Origin: Actinomycetes bacterium
GTDB lineage: Bacteria; Actinomycetota; Coriobacteriia; Coriobacteriales; Eggerthellaceae
Assembly (NCBI GenBank): GCA_023395755.1
Contig: JAEWYG010000048.1
Span: 1 to 14,531, forward strand
DNA: 14,531 bases
Reading direction: 5' to 3'
The notes under the pieces are model-generated. The model made no database searches. It was given only the letters and a program-made list of their open reading frames with translations, and had not been told where the DNA came from. Position numbers and translations under genes: made by a program. Shown in pieces: positions 6,624-12,805 of the stretch; the stretch's first letter is position 1; each line of letters starts with the position of its first letter.

Positions 6624-6733
6624 GGAGGAGGTTTTTGTAGAACTTGGCATAACTATTCTCTTTTGAAGAGTTTTAGATGGCGCGAAAAGGACGCTTAGTA
6701 ACGTGAAGTTTAGGTAATCGAAGAAGGGAATCG
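6624..6733. other. Longest intergenic gap (110 bases), boundary between the two pilus modules
   Basis: This is the only sizeable non-coding stretch and is where a promoter for the second module would be expected. TTGGCA (6644-6649) resembles a -35 box, but no good -10 box lies 16-18 bases after it, so I do not call a promoter. A small hairpin with a short T-run is listed separately. An A/G-rich ribosome binding site (AGAAGGGA, about 6722-6729) precedes the pilin start at 6734. AATCGA occurs twice at the right end (about 6716-6721 and 6729-6734). Confidence 0.5.
6658..6674 (+). terminator. Weak hairpin plus T-run, possible terminator
   Basis: CTCTT (6658-6662) and AAGAG (6666-6670) form a 5-bp stem with a 3-base loop, followed by TTTT (6671-6674). 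The stem is short and A/T-containing, so termination, if any, would be partial. It could reduce read-through from the peptidase gene into the second pilin gene. Confidence 0.2.
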
Positions 6734-6973
6734 ATGAATATGAAAAGCAAAGATTTCAAAAAAGACACGGTGAGTAAAGTGCGTGCGTTGGTTGTGGCTG
6801 GGGAAGAAGGAGGAGGCTCAGAAATTGTGCAGACAGTTATTGTGTTGGGATTTGCTGTCGGCCTCGGCGCTGCACTCATGTTATTGCAGGGTAATATTCA
6901 GGCGGCTATCACCACAGCGGGAACCAATATAACCGACATGTTCTCTAAGGTTACCTCTGGTGCAGCCAAATAA
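6734..6973 (+). CDS. Pilin-like small protein (major pilin candidate, module 2)
   Basis: The protein has 79 residues. A basic leader of 28 residues (K-S-K-D-F-K-K-D start) ends in E-E-G-G-G28|S-E-I-V-Q33-T, then a hydrophobic helix (about 34-51: V-I-V-L-G-F-A-V-G-L-G-A-A-L-M-L-L) and a tail ending F-S-K-V-T-S-G-A-A-K. Size and layout match a Flp-type prepilin with a mature form of about 51 residues. Unlike the pilin at 309-545, the processing site has Glu at +2 and Gln at +5 instead of Glu at +5 and Tyr at +6. The TadE-like protein at 7514 shares this G-S-E-V-V-Q signature, pointing to a matched pair. As first gene after the 110-base gap it is likely the most highly expressed gene of the second module. 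The pilin role is inferred from architecture and context. Confidence 0.72.
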   Translation: MNMKSKDFKKDTVSKVRALVVAGEEGGGSEIVQTVIVLGFAVGLGAALMLLQGNIQAAITTAGTNITDMFSKVTSGAAK

Positions 6974-7517
6974 TTTTACCCGTCGTCATGGAATTGGAAC
7001 ACATTTTTTTGGTGTTTCGAGCGAGCAGGGAGGCAGCGTCGTTGTTGCTGCTATAGGACTGCCCTTGTTGATGATGTTTCTGCTTGTGACGTTTGATCTG
7101 GGGCGCGTTATTTTCTTTGCTGCGGAAGTAAATAACGCCGCCCATGCTGTGCGCTGTTTGGTGGAAGCTCAGAGCGATTCTGTCTTTCGTTCGGACGATC
7201 TGAATAGAGAGGCTCTTCTGGCTTCCCCCTCACTTGGAGGCGAAGGGCTAACGCTTGAGGTTGCAGCAATTATTGGAGAGGTCGAACATCAAAAGTACGG
7301 TCACCAACTCTATGACAACGAACAGCAAACGTTTTTCGAACGGTCATCGCAGGTGTCAAGCCGTTCTTTAGAAGTGACGGTTGAAATTCGTGGACATTAC
7401 CTCACGCCTATCGGAGCGCTGATTGCGCAAGTAGGTGGATACGAGGATGCACTATTTACCTGTAAAGCTCGTGTTCGAGGGTCTATTGACGAGACGATTG
7501 GGGGAGGGGTCTGGTGA
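6960..7517 (+). CDS. TadE-like pseudopilin (module 2)
   Basis: The protein has 185 residues. GTG 6960 is the only reasonable start before the hydrophobic region and overlaps the upstream gene by 14 bases. The leader (1-24 or 25) ends in E-Q-G-G-S-V-V-V-A-A-I, a variant class III site with neither Glu nor Gln at the +5 position. A hydrophobic helix (about 30-45) includes the L-P-L-L-M-M-F-L-L core, and then comes F-D-L-G-R-V-I-F-F-A-A-E-V-N-N-A-A-H-A-V-R, typical of TadE proteins. An ectodomain of about 130 residues follows. The final bases overlap the next start as GTGA. It is probably a minor pilin of the second module. Confidence 0.78.
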   Translation: MQPNNFTRRHGIGTHFFGVSSEQGGSVVVAAIGLPLLMMFLLVTFDLGRVIFFAAEVNNAAHAVRCLVEAQSDSVFRSDDLNREALLASPSLGGEGLTLEVAAIIGEVEHQKYGHQLYDNEQQTFFERSSQVSSRSLEVTVEIRGHYLTPIGALIAQVGGYEDALFTCKARVRGSIDETIGGGVW

Positions 7518-8020
7518 ACGAACGCGAGCGAGGGAGCGAAGTGGTGCAGGCGGCGGTGGTGTTGCCTTTGGTGTTGCTGGTGGTATTCGCGGTTGTGCAG
7601 GTGGGTGGCATGATGTTGTCGACACATCGACTTACTGCCGATCTTGTTCGAGTGAGTCGTCAAATGGATATTGGGGGCCTCGTGCTTGCGGGAGATAAGG
7701 AGGCTTACCTCAAAAGCCAGCTGCTCGGGCCGAGATCACAACTGCAGTCTGAGCGCCTGCGTGTGGAAAATGTCGAGCTGAAACTTGAACAGAGAGGACA
7801 AGGCGCGCGACCATCAAAAACCAAGGAGGTTCTGGGCTCTGATAGCTTTTTGCCCTTTATCGAGCAACGCATACAAGTGGTAAAGGTGTCTTTCAATGTT
7901 GCCTACGATCTACCCTCGATGGTTGTTATACCCGGGCTGTCGGGACAGACAATTATGCGACACCTCGATTGCACGAGTGTTGAGAGTAGGGTGGTAGAAG
8001 TTGGAATGGATAAATTATGA
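7514..8020 (+). CDS. TadE-like pseudopilin with very short leader (module 2)
   Basis: The protein has 168 residues, with GTG 7514 overlapping the preceding stop. The leader is only seven residues (M-N-E-R-E-R-G7) before |S-E-V-V-Q12-A-A, the same signature as the pilin at 6734 (Glu +2, Gln +5). The hydrophobic helix is at about 13-30 (V-V-L-P-L-V-L-L-V-V-F-A-V-V-Q). The ectodomain of about 135 residues contains a charged segment around 70-100 (R-V-E-N-V-E-L-K-L-E-Q) and a beta-like stretch (V-V-K-V-S-F-N-V-A-Y-D). It is a TadE-type minor pilin by layout and position. The stop overlaps the next start as ATGA. Confidence 0.77.
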   Translation: MNERERGSEVVQAAVVLPLVLLVVFAVVQVGGMMLSTHRLTADLVRVSRQMDIGGLVLAGDKEAYLKSQLLGPRSQLQSERLRVENVELKLEQRGQGARPSKTKEVLGSDSFLPFIEQRIQVVKVSFNVAYDLPSMVVIPGLSGQTIMRHLDCTSVESRVVEVGMDKL

Positions 8021-8682
8021 GCGAACATAATTTTTGTCTGTCCAAGTATTCGGCTTACTTCGGGAAGAAGAACGAGGTTGGTACGATAGCTCCTTTGATT
8101 GTTGTTTCGGCCCTGCTTTTACTGACAGTGCTCGCATTTGCTATTGATCAAGGTGTTGCTTGCGCCATAAAAGTGCGTCAGGAAAATGCACTCGATGCGG
8201 CTCGCGATGCTTGTATGGCTCCTTCGTTTGCACTTGTTGCGAAAAACTCGGATGATCCGGGTCGCATGATTGCTGTTAAGTTGGCTCAGACACTGTACGA
8301 AGCAGATGTCGAGGGCAAAATAACGGTATGGTTCTACGAGATCCCGGTCGAAGACCTGCCCAATTCTCGAAGAGTTTGGGGTATTGGTATTCAAGCCCAA
8401 GAGAATTCTCCTACAACATTTGCCCAAAGCTTAGGAATAACTTCATTGCCCGTTGCCTCGAATCGGGTCATTGTGGCAGAGCCATTCTCGAGTGAGGTTA
8501 CTTGGCGCCCAGCTTTCGATGGCAGTAATGGCTGCTATGAATTGGATACGGGTAAACCGGGGGAAGATTTAGCATTCTCTCATTTTTCGGAATTGGAAGA
8601 GTTTCCTGACGAGGTGAAAAAAGTATTGCATGCAGCAGTCCTGACGGCGGGGTATGAACAAGAAAGAAAAGAGAGGATATAA
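8017..8682 (+). CDS. TadG-like pilus-associated protein (module 2)
   Basis: The protein has 221 residues from ATG 8017, overlapping the upstream TGA. The N-terminus ends in N-E-V-G22-T-I-A-P-L, then a hydrophobic helix (about 26-43). D-Q-G (45-47) and a segment rich in Asp/Ala (N-A-L-D-A-A-R-D-A-C-M, about 58-68) follow, which is the TadG/Tad_N pattern also seen in the 719-residue protein. The ectodomain is about 155 residues with two cysteines (about 67 and 174). It is much shorter than the module 1 counterpart. It is likely a membrane-anchored minor component acting with the two TadE proteins upstream. CpaB follows after two bases. Confidence 0.7.
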   Translation: MSEHNFCLSKYSAYFGKKNEVGTIAPLIVVSALLLLTVLAFAIDQGVACAIKVRQENALDAARDACMAPSFALVAKNSDDPGRMIAVKLAQTLYEADVEGKITVWFYEIPVEDLPNSRRVWGIGIQAQENSPTTFAQSLGITSLPVASNRVIVAEPFSSEVTWRPAFDGSNGCYELDTGKPGEDLAFSHFSELEEFPDEVKKVLHAAVLTAGYEQERKERI

Positions 8683-8684
8683 GT

Positions 8685-9572
8685 ATGCAGCAAAGAAGAA
8701 AGAGCGGCCCATCGTCAGGATATGCCAGCCGAGAAGCCTCCGATCAATCAACTTCCAATCGTTCGGTTATCGATAGTGAATATGCCGGCTCTCGCTCCAC
8801 TCGGAGTAATGCTGCTCCGATGCCTCTAGGTCAAGATGAAACCTCAGATTTGCGACGTATAAAACGGCTAGCGGCTGTTAGTGCAGTATCGGTTGCTGTA
8901 GCGCTTGTGTCGATGGCTTACGGAACGTGGTCAGTGTTGTCGGCGCAGTCTGCGGTGGAGGCTGTTGGGGCTGATGCGCAGCCAACGCTGATTGCTAAGG
9001 GAGATATTCAGGCGGGTAGTGAACTCGAGCGGTCCGCATTAGAAGTGCGCATGGTACCCCGAGGTTTGCGTGTGGCACGTGCTCTTTCTGGAGAGACTCT
9101 TTCGGAGGGTGGAACGATTGTTGGGAAACGGGTATTGGTGTCGCTGTCTGCAGGCTCGCAAATTACGCCAGAGTTAGTGGCTGGAGTTGAGGGTGGGGAT
9201 CGTCTTGCCGCTTCGCTTGAGGCGGGAATGCAAGCAGTAACCGTTTCGGTCGATGCGGAATCAGGACTTGCCGGCCAGCTCTATCCTTCCGATCGCGTAC
9301 GAGTAGTTGCTTTGGAAGGGGTGATGTCTGGAGAGACGTATCTTACTACGATCTGCGATAACGTCAGGGTCTTATCTCTTGATGACAGTCGGTCGAGAGA
9401 GGATGCAAGCTATACGTCGGTTACATTGGAAGTTACCCCTTCTCAGGCCGATGCTGTGCGAGCGGCCCAGTATGCGGGAAAAGTTAGTTTTGTCTTGGTT
9501 TCGAGGCTTGATGATCTGTCGTTGCCGAGTGGCGTCGATCCTGTGGTAGGCGAGGAGGCGACCAATGGATAG
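8685..9572 (+). CDS. cpaB: CpaB/RcpC-type pilus assembly protein (SAF domain)
   Basis: The protein has 295 residues. ATG 8685 is preceded by GAGAGGA with 7-base spacing. A Ser/Arg-rich cytoplasmic segment of about 60 residues precedes the membrane helix (62-82). After it comes the SAF domain (about 98-165: L-I-A-K-G-D-I-Q-A-G-S-E-L, then G-K-R-V-L-V-S-L-S-A-G-S-Q-I-T). The CpaB/RcpC C-terminal domain follows (about 175-285), with V-T-V-S-V-D-A-E-S-G-L-A-G-Q-L-Y-P-S-D-R-V near 187-207 and V-T-L-E-V-T-P-S-Q-A-D-A-V near 246-258. CpaB proteins act on the outer side of the membrane in Tad pilus assembly. The long N-terminal extension before the helix is unusual for the family. The end overlaps cpaF by 8 bases. 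Confidence 0.9.
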   Translation: MQQRRKSGPSSGYASREASDQSTSNRSVIDSEYAGSRSTRSNAAPMPLGQDETSDLRRIKRLAAVSAVSVAVALVSMAYGTWSVLSAQSAVEAVGADAQPTLIAKGDIQAGSELERSALEVRMVPRGLRVARALSGETLSEGGTIVGKRVLVSLSAGSQITPELVAGVEGGDRLAASLEAGMQAVTVSVDAESGLAGQLYPSDRVRVVALEGVMSGETYLTTICDNVRVLSLDDSRSREDASYTSVTLEVTPSQADAVRAAQYAGKVSFVLVSRLDDLSLPSGVDPVVGEEATNG

Positions 9573-10881
9573 AGCAGTCGAACGTGCATTGAAAGCCGCT
9601 GTGCGCGATGTTGTTGCGATAAAGCTGCGGGAAGGTTTTTCGGGGCCTGAAGCAGTAAAGACTCTTGTCGGTCAGGCAGTGGAAGATCTCGGATATGATT
9701 TTGGGGCTCAGCTTGCGCCGTATGAAGCCGAGTCATTAACGCGCGGGATTATTAATGACTTTTTGTATTACGGACCGCTTCAGCCTTTGCTTGAAGACGG
9801 CACTATTACCGAAGTCATGGTAAATGGTGGCGGTGTCGACGTAAGTCATGCGGATTTACCCTATTTGCCACCTCTCGTTTATATCGAAAGAAATGGCAGG
9901 TTGGAGTATCGTCCTGATATTGTATTTGATGACGCCGATCATGTGCGACGGATTATCGAAAAGATAGCTGAGCAGGCTGGCGTGCGGTGTGACGAGGCTC
10001 ATGCTATGGGATGTGCCATGTTACCCGGAGGACGTGCGCGGGCAACCTTTGTGGTACCACCGCTCGCTCCGGATGGTCCCGCTCTTAATCTGCGTATCTT
10101 CAAAGCAGATTTGCTTACTATGGATCATTTGGTGCAAGTGGAAGCTCTATCTTTGGCGATGGCCGGTTTCTTGCGATCCGCGGTTGCTGCGCGTTGCCCG
10201 ATTGTTATTTCGGGAGGAACAGGGTCGGGTAAAACAACCTTATTGAATGCACTTTCTGGCTATATCCCTGTCAACGAACGTATTATCACGCTCGAAGATA
10301 CACCTGAACTAAGATTACTTTCGCCGCATACCGAACGGATGCAAACGCGCGAAGCCAATACGGAGGGTGAAGGGGCTGTGGGTATGCGTGAGCTAGTGGC
10401 TCTTGCGCTCAGGCGGCGTCCAGATCGTATCATTGTGGGTGAGTGTCGGGGTGCGGAGGCCTATGACATGCTGCAAGCCATGCAGACCGACCATCCTGGA
10501 TCGATGACAACCGTACATGCTAATGATCCTGGTAACGCTATTAGTCGCCTGCGCACTATGGTTGGCTATGCCGACGGTGACCTAAACCGTGAAGTGATTA
10601 TGCAACAAATTTCCGAATCGCTCAAAGGTGGACTTATTGTTCATGTTGAACGCTTGCAGGACGGTTGTCGAAAAGTTACCAGCATTGTTGCCATTGATCC
10701 GCTACCTGAGGGAGGGACTGTTATCCCTCGGGCAGAGTTGTTTTCTTTTGAAAAAGAAGGTGTCGATGCCGACGATAGAGTTGTTGGTGTGTGGCGTGCG
10801 TGTGGCATTCAGCCCCAGCACATCAAGGAGCGTATGCGTATAGCTGGCGTTTGGTATGACCCTGGCTGGTTCTTTGTGTAA
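9565..10881 (+). CDS. cpaF: CpaF/TadA-type pilus secretion ATPase
   Basis: The protein has 438 residues. ATG 9565 follows GAGGAGG and overlaps cpaB by 8 bases. This cytoplasmic hexameric ATPase of the type II/IV secretion family energises Tad pilus assembly. Visible motifs are the N-terminal I-T-E-V-M-V-N-G (81-88), Walker A G-G-T-G-S-G-K-T (217-224), Asp box T-L-E-D-T-P-E-L near 244-251, Walker B-like R-I-I-V-G-E-C-R-G (288-296) and the His-box T-T-V-H-A-N-D-P near 312-319. About 15 residues (89-103, D-V-S-H-A-D-L-P-Y-L-P) are inserted between the V-N-G motif and V-Y-I-E-R-N-G-R-L-E, where most CpaF proteins have only two or three residues. Catalytic motifs are all intact. TadB follows directly. 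Confidence 0.95.
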   Translation: MDRAVERALKAAVRDVVAIKLREGFSGPEAVKTLVGQAVEDLGYDFGAQLAPYEAESLTRGIINDFLYYGPLQPLLEDGTITEVMVNGGGVDVSHADLPYLPPLVYIERNGRLEYRPDIVFDDADHVRRIIEKIAEQAGVRCDEAHAMGCAMLPGGRARATFVVPPLAPDGPALNLRIFKADLLTMDHLVQVEALSLAMAGFLRSAVAARCPIVISGGTGSGKTTLLNALSGYIPVNERIITLEDTPELRLLSPHTERMQTREANTEGEGAVGMRELVALALRRRPDRIIVGECRGAEAYDMLQAMQTDHPGSMTTVHANDPGNAISRLRTMVGYADGDLNREVIMQQISESLKGGLIVHVERLQDGCRKVTSIVAIDPLPEGGTVIPRAELFSFEKEGVDADDRVVGVWRACGIQPQHIKERMRIAGVWYDPGWFFV

Positions 10882-10888
10882 AGGAGGT
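10880..10888 (+). promoter_or_regulatory. Near-consensus Shine-Dalgarno setting the tadB start at 10895
   Basis: AAAGGAGGT sits six bases before ATG 10895 and overlaps the cpaF stop codon (10879-10881). It rejects the upstream in-frame ATG at 10856 as the tadB start and suggests that ribosomes ending cpaF can re-initiate on tadB. Confidence 0.8.
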
Positions 10889-10894
10889 ACTATC

Positions 10895-11839
10895 ATGGTT
10901 TATATCGTAATATCGACAAGTATCATGGTCGTGTGCATAGTTATATCGGTTGAAGTGCTTTCTTTTGTCAAGATGGAGCGCCTCTCCCAGCGCACGAGAA
11001 TTCCGGTAGATGCCGGCACAAAGGGCATGCCGCCTTCGTTGAATGGGACCTCGAAGGCTTCCGTAAAAGCATCGCCTTTTCTTGCGCGTAAGCACGATAC
11101 GCCTTTTGCACGACAACTTCGTGCGGCCGGTATCACTGTTAATCCAACCTTAGTACGTGGTATCGAGGTTGGAGTGGTTGTGCTGTTTGCGTTTTTTGTT
11201 GCGACGGTCAGCTCGAACCCTCTGTTCGGTGTTGCAGGTGCTCTGGTTGCTTTTGTGGTGCTGCATCTGCTGGTGAAGAGCAGAATACAGAAACGCATCG
11301 AGCTTTTCGACGTGCAGCTTGCACAGGCACTTCCGCGTATTGCAGCGAGTGTTCGTGGTGCGCTTACGCTCGAGCGTGCTTTGCGCGTGGCCGTTATTCA
11401 CATGGAGGATCCCTTGCGCGAGGAATTTGTCCATGTGCTGTCTGATACTTCTTGTGGAATACCTCTGTCTGGTGCACTTCTGGCAATGGCAGACCGTACA
11501 CAAAACGATGATGTAAGAACTCTTGCAAATGCAACAAAAGTACAGCACGGCAGTGGCGGTAGCATTTTTGCGGTGCTGTCAATGGTAGCGAGTCGGATAG
11601 ATGCCCGCTTGAAGGCGACCGCCGAGCTTAAGATAGAAATTGCTGGCACCCGCATGGCGAAGTGGTTTGTTGCTGCGGCGATGCCAACGATTTTCTTGAT
11701 CATGTATTTTACCAATGCAGGTTTTGCTCGATTTTACATAGAAGAGCCTCTTGGGTGGTTTGTTCTTGGTGTGGCGGCGGCTATGGAGGTGGCGGGGTTG
11801 CTTGCGTCGCACGGCATTACGTCCGTTGGGCGGCCATGA
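10895..11839 (+). CDS. tadB: TadB-like inner-membrane platform protein
   Basis: The protein has 314 residues. The N-terminal membrane helix is at 3-25, followed by a linker (26-85) and the segment F-A-R-Q-L-R-A-A-G-I (71-80) typical of TadB. A helix pair follows at about 88-128. The cytoplasmic T2SSF domain (about 135-250) has A-Q-A-L-P-R-I-A-A-S-V-R-G-A-L-T-L-E near 144-161 and G-S-G-G-S-I-F-A-V-L near 219-228. Two C-terminal helices follow at about 255-275 and 285-308. With TadC it should form the membrane platform on which the CpaF ATPase acts. The stop overlaps tadC (ATGATG), indicating coupled translation. Confidence 0.9.
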   Translation: MVYIVISTSIMVVCIVISVEVLSFVKMERLSQRTRIPVDAGTKGMPPSLNGTSKASVKASPFLARKHDTPFARQLRAAGITVNPTLVRGIEVGVVVLFAFFVATVSSNPLFGVAGALVAFVVLHLLVKSRIQKRIELFDVQLAQALPRIAASVRGALTLERALRVAVIHMEDPLREEFVHVLSDTSCGIPLSGALLAMADRTQNDDVRTLANATKVQHGSGGSIFAVLSMVASRIDARLKATAELKIEIAGTRMAKWFVAAAMPTIFLIMYFTNAGFARFYIEEPLGWFVLGVAAAMEVAGLLASHGITSVGRP

Positions 11840-12795
11840 TGGCTCTCGTAATTTTTCTTGCGGTAGGAAGCGTAGGTGGATTTGTTCTCTACGAGTTCTT
11901 GGTAAAGAAATATATTTTGCCGCTTGGTGCAAAAGGGATCCCCTATGAGGGTGTTTTTGCCAAGGAAAGATCGGCGCAGGCGGATTCGCCCCTTCGAAAA
12001 GCAGGCGGTCGCACTATTTTTGCCATGCCAGGAAAATCATTTCACCCGGTATTTTCCGCTGCGGTAGAGTGTTTTGAGCGTGTGTTACCCATGACACGAT
12101 TGGACGGAGAGGCGTACCGAGGTTTGCTTGCGCGTGCCGGCTGGTCTATTGAGCCAGAGACATGGCGTGGGATTCGGGTTCTTATTACGGTTGCCTGTGC
12201 TGCGCTTGTCGGTTTTGCGACAGCGGGAACGAGTAGAGATCCCCTGTTCGTAGGCGTTTTTGTAGCCATTGCTTCGGTTTTGGCTTGGGTGGCTTCACGC
12301 GTGGTGCTTGGACGTGCCGTGGTGTTGCGCCGCCGTATGTTGGAAAATCAGTTGCCCGATGCCATGGAACTGTTAAGCATCGCCATAGCGGCGGGGTCTC
12401 CGGTAGAGCAGTGCTTTCGTGAAGTTGCTGGAAACATCGGTCAGCCGCTTGCGGCAGAATTTGCGGCGGTCGATCGTGAGGTTAATTTACTCGGACACTC
12501 TCGCGACCAAGCGCTAAGTAATTTGGCAAGGCGTTGCGAAAGCCGCGATGTGTCGGCTTTCGTGACACAGCTCGCCTTGGCAGTTAATCAAGGTGCGTCG
12601 ATAGCAGAGAGCCTTTCTGCTCAGGCGGCGCTGGCCCGGCAAACGGCCCAGACTGCGCTACTCGAACGTATTCGCAAGATGCCTACGAAGCTTGATATGG
12701 TTCTATCGTTTTGCTTTCTTCCCCCGACGATTGCCTTGGTTGTTGTGCCAACGGTGGTGGATCTTTTGAAATTCCTCAACGACACACTGGAGTAA
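11836..12795 (+). CDS. tadC: TadC-like inner-membrane platform protein
   Basis: The protein has 319 residues from ATG 11836, which overlaps the tadB stop; ATG 11839 is equally possible. The N-terminal helix is at 2-22. The linker carries L-A-R-A-G-W-S-I (about 97-104) before a helix pair (about 113-155). The T2SSF domain (about 170-285) has Q-L-P-D-A-M-E-L-L-S-I-A-I-A-A-G-S-P near 173-190 and G-A-S-I-A-E-S-L near 253-260. The C-terminus has R-K-M-P-T-K followed by a helix, matching the end of the partial TadC at 1-252. It pairs with TadB as the platform of the second module. It is the last machine component before the lectin-like gene, which begins 10 bases later. Confidence 0.9.
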   Translation: MMALVIFLAVGSVGGFVLYEFLVKKYILPLGAKGIPYEGVFAKERSAQADSPLRKAGGRTIFAMPGKSFHPVFSAAVECFERVLPMTRLDGEAYRGLLARAGWSIEPETWRGIRVLITVACAALVGFATAGTSRDPLFVGVFVAIASVLAWVASRVVLGRAVVLRRRMLENQLPDAMELLSIAIAAGSPVEQCFREVAGNIGQPLAAEFAAVDREVNLLGHSRDQALSNLARRCESRDVSAFVTQLALAVNQGASIAESLSAQAALARQTAQTALLERIRKMPTKLDMVLSFCFLPPTIALVVVPTVVDLLKFLNDTLE

Positions 12796-12805
12796 AGAGG
12801 ACGTT

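Noticed and set aside
6644..6678. A possible promoter with TTGGCA and TTTAGAT elements.
   Set aside because: The spacing is over 20 bases, outside the range for a sigma-70-type promoter. Only the gap itself is reported.
10856..10894. A longer tadB start at ATG 10856.
   Set aside because: It lies within the cpaF coding end, while ATG 10895 has a near-perfect ribosome binding site at the right spacing and yields the usual N-terminal helix.
11662..11835. An upstream extension of the tadC frame into tadB.
   Set aside because: It would overlap tadB by about 180 bases and adds a Cys/Trp-rich non-homologous segment. ATG 11836 gives the usual TadC N-terminus.
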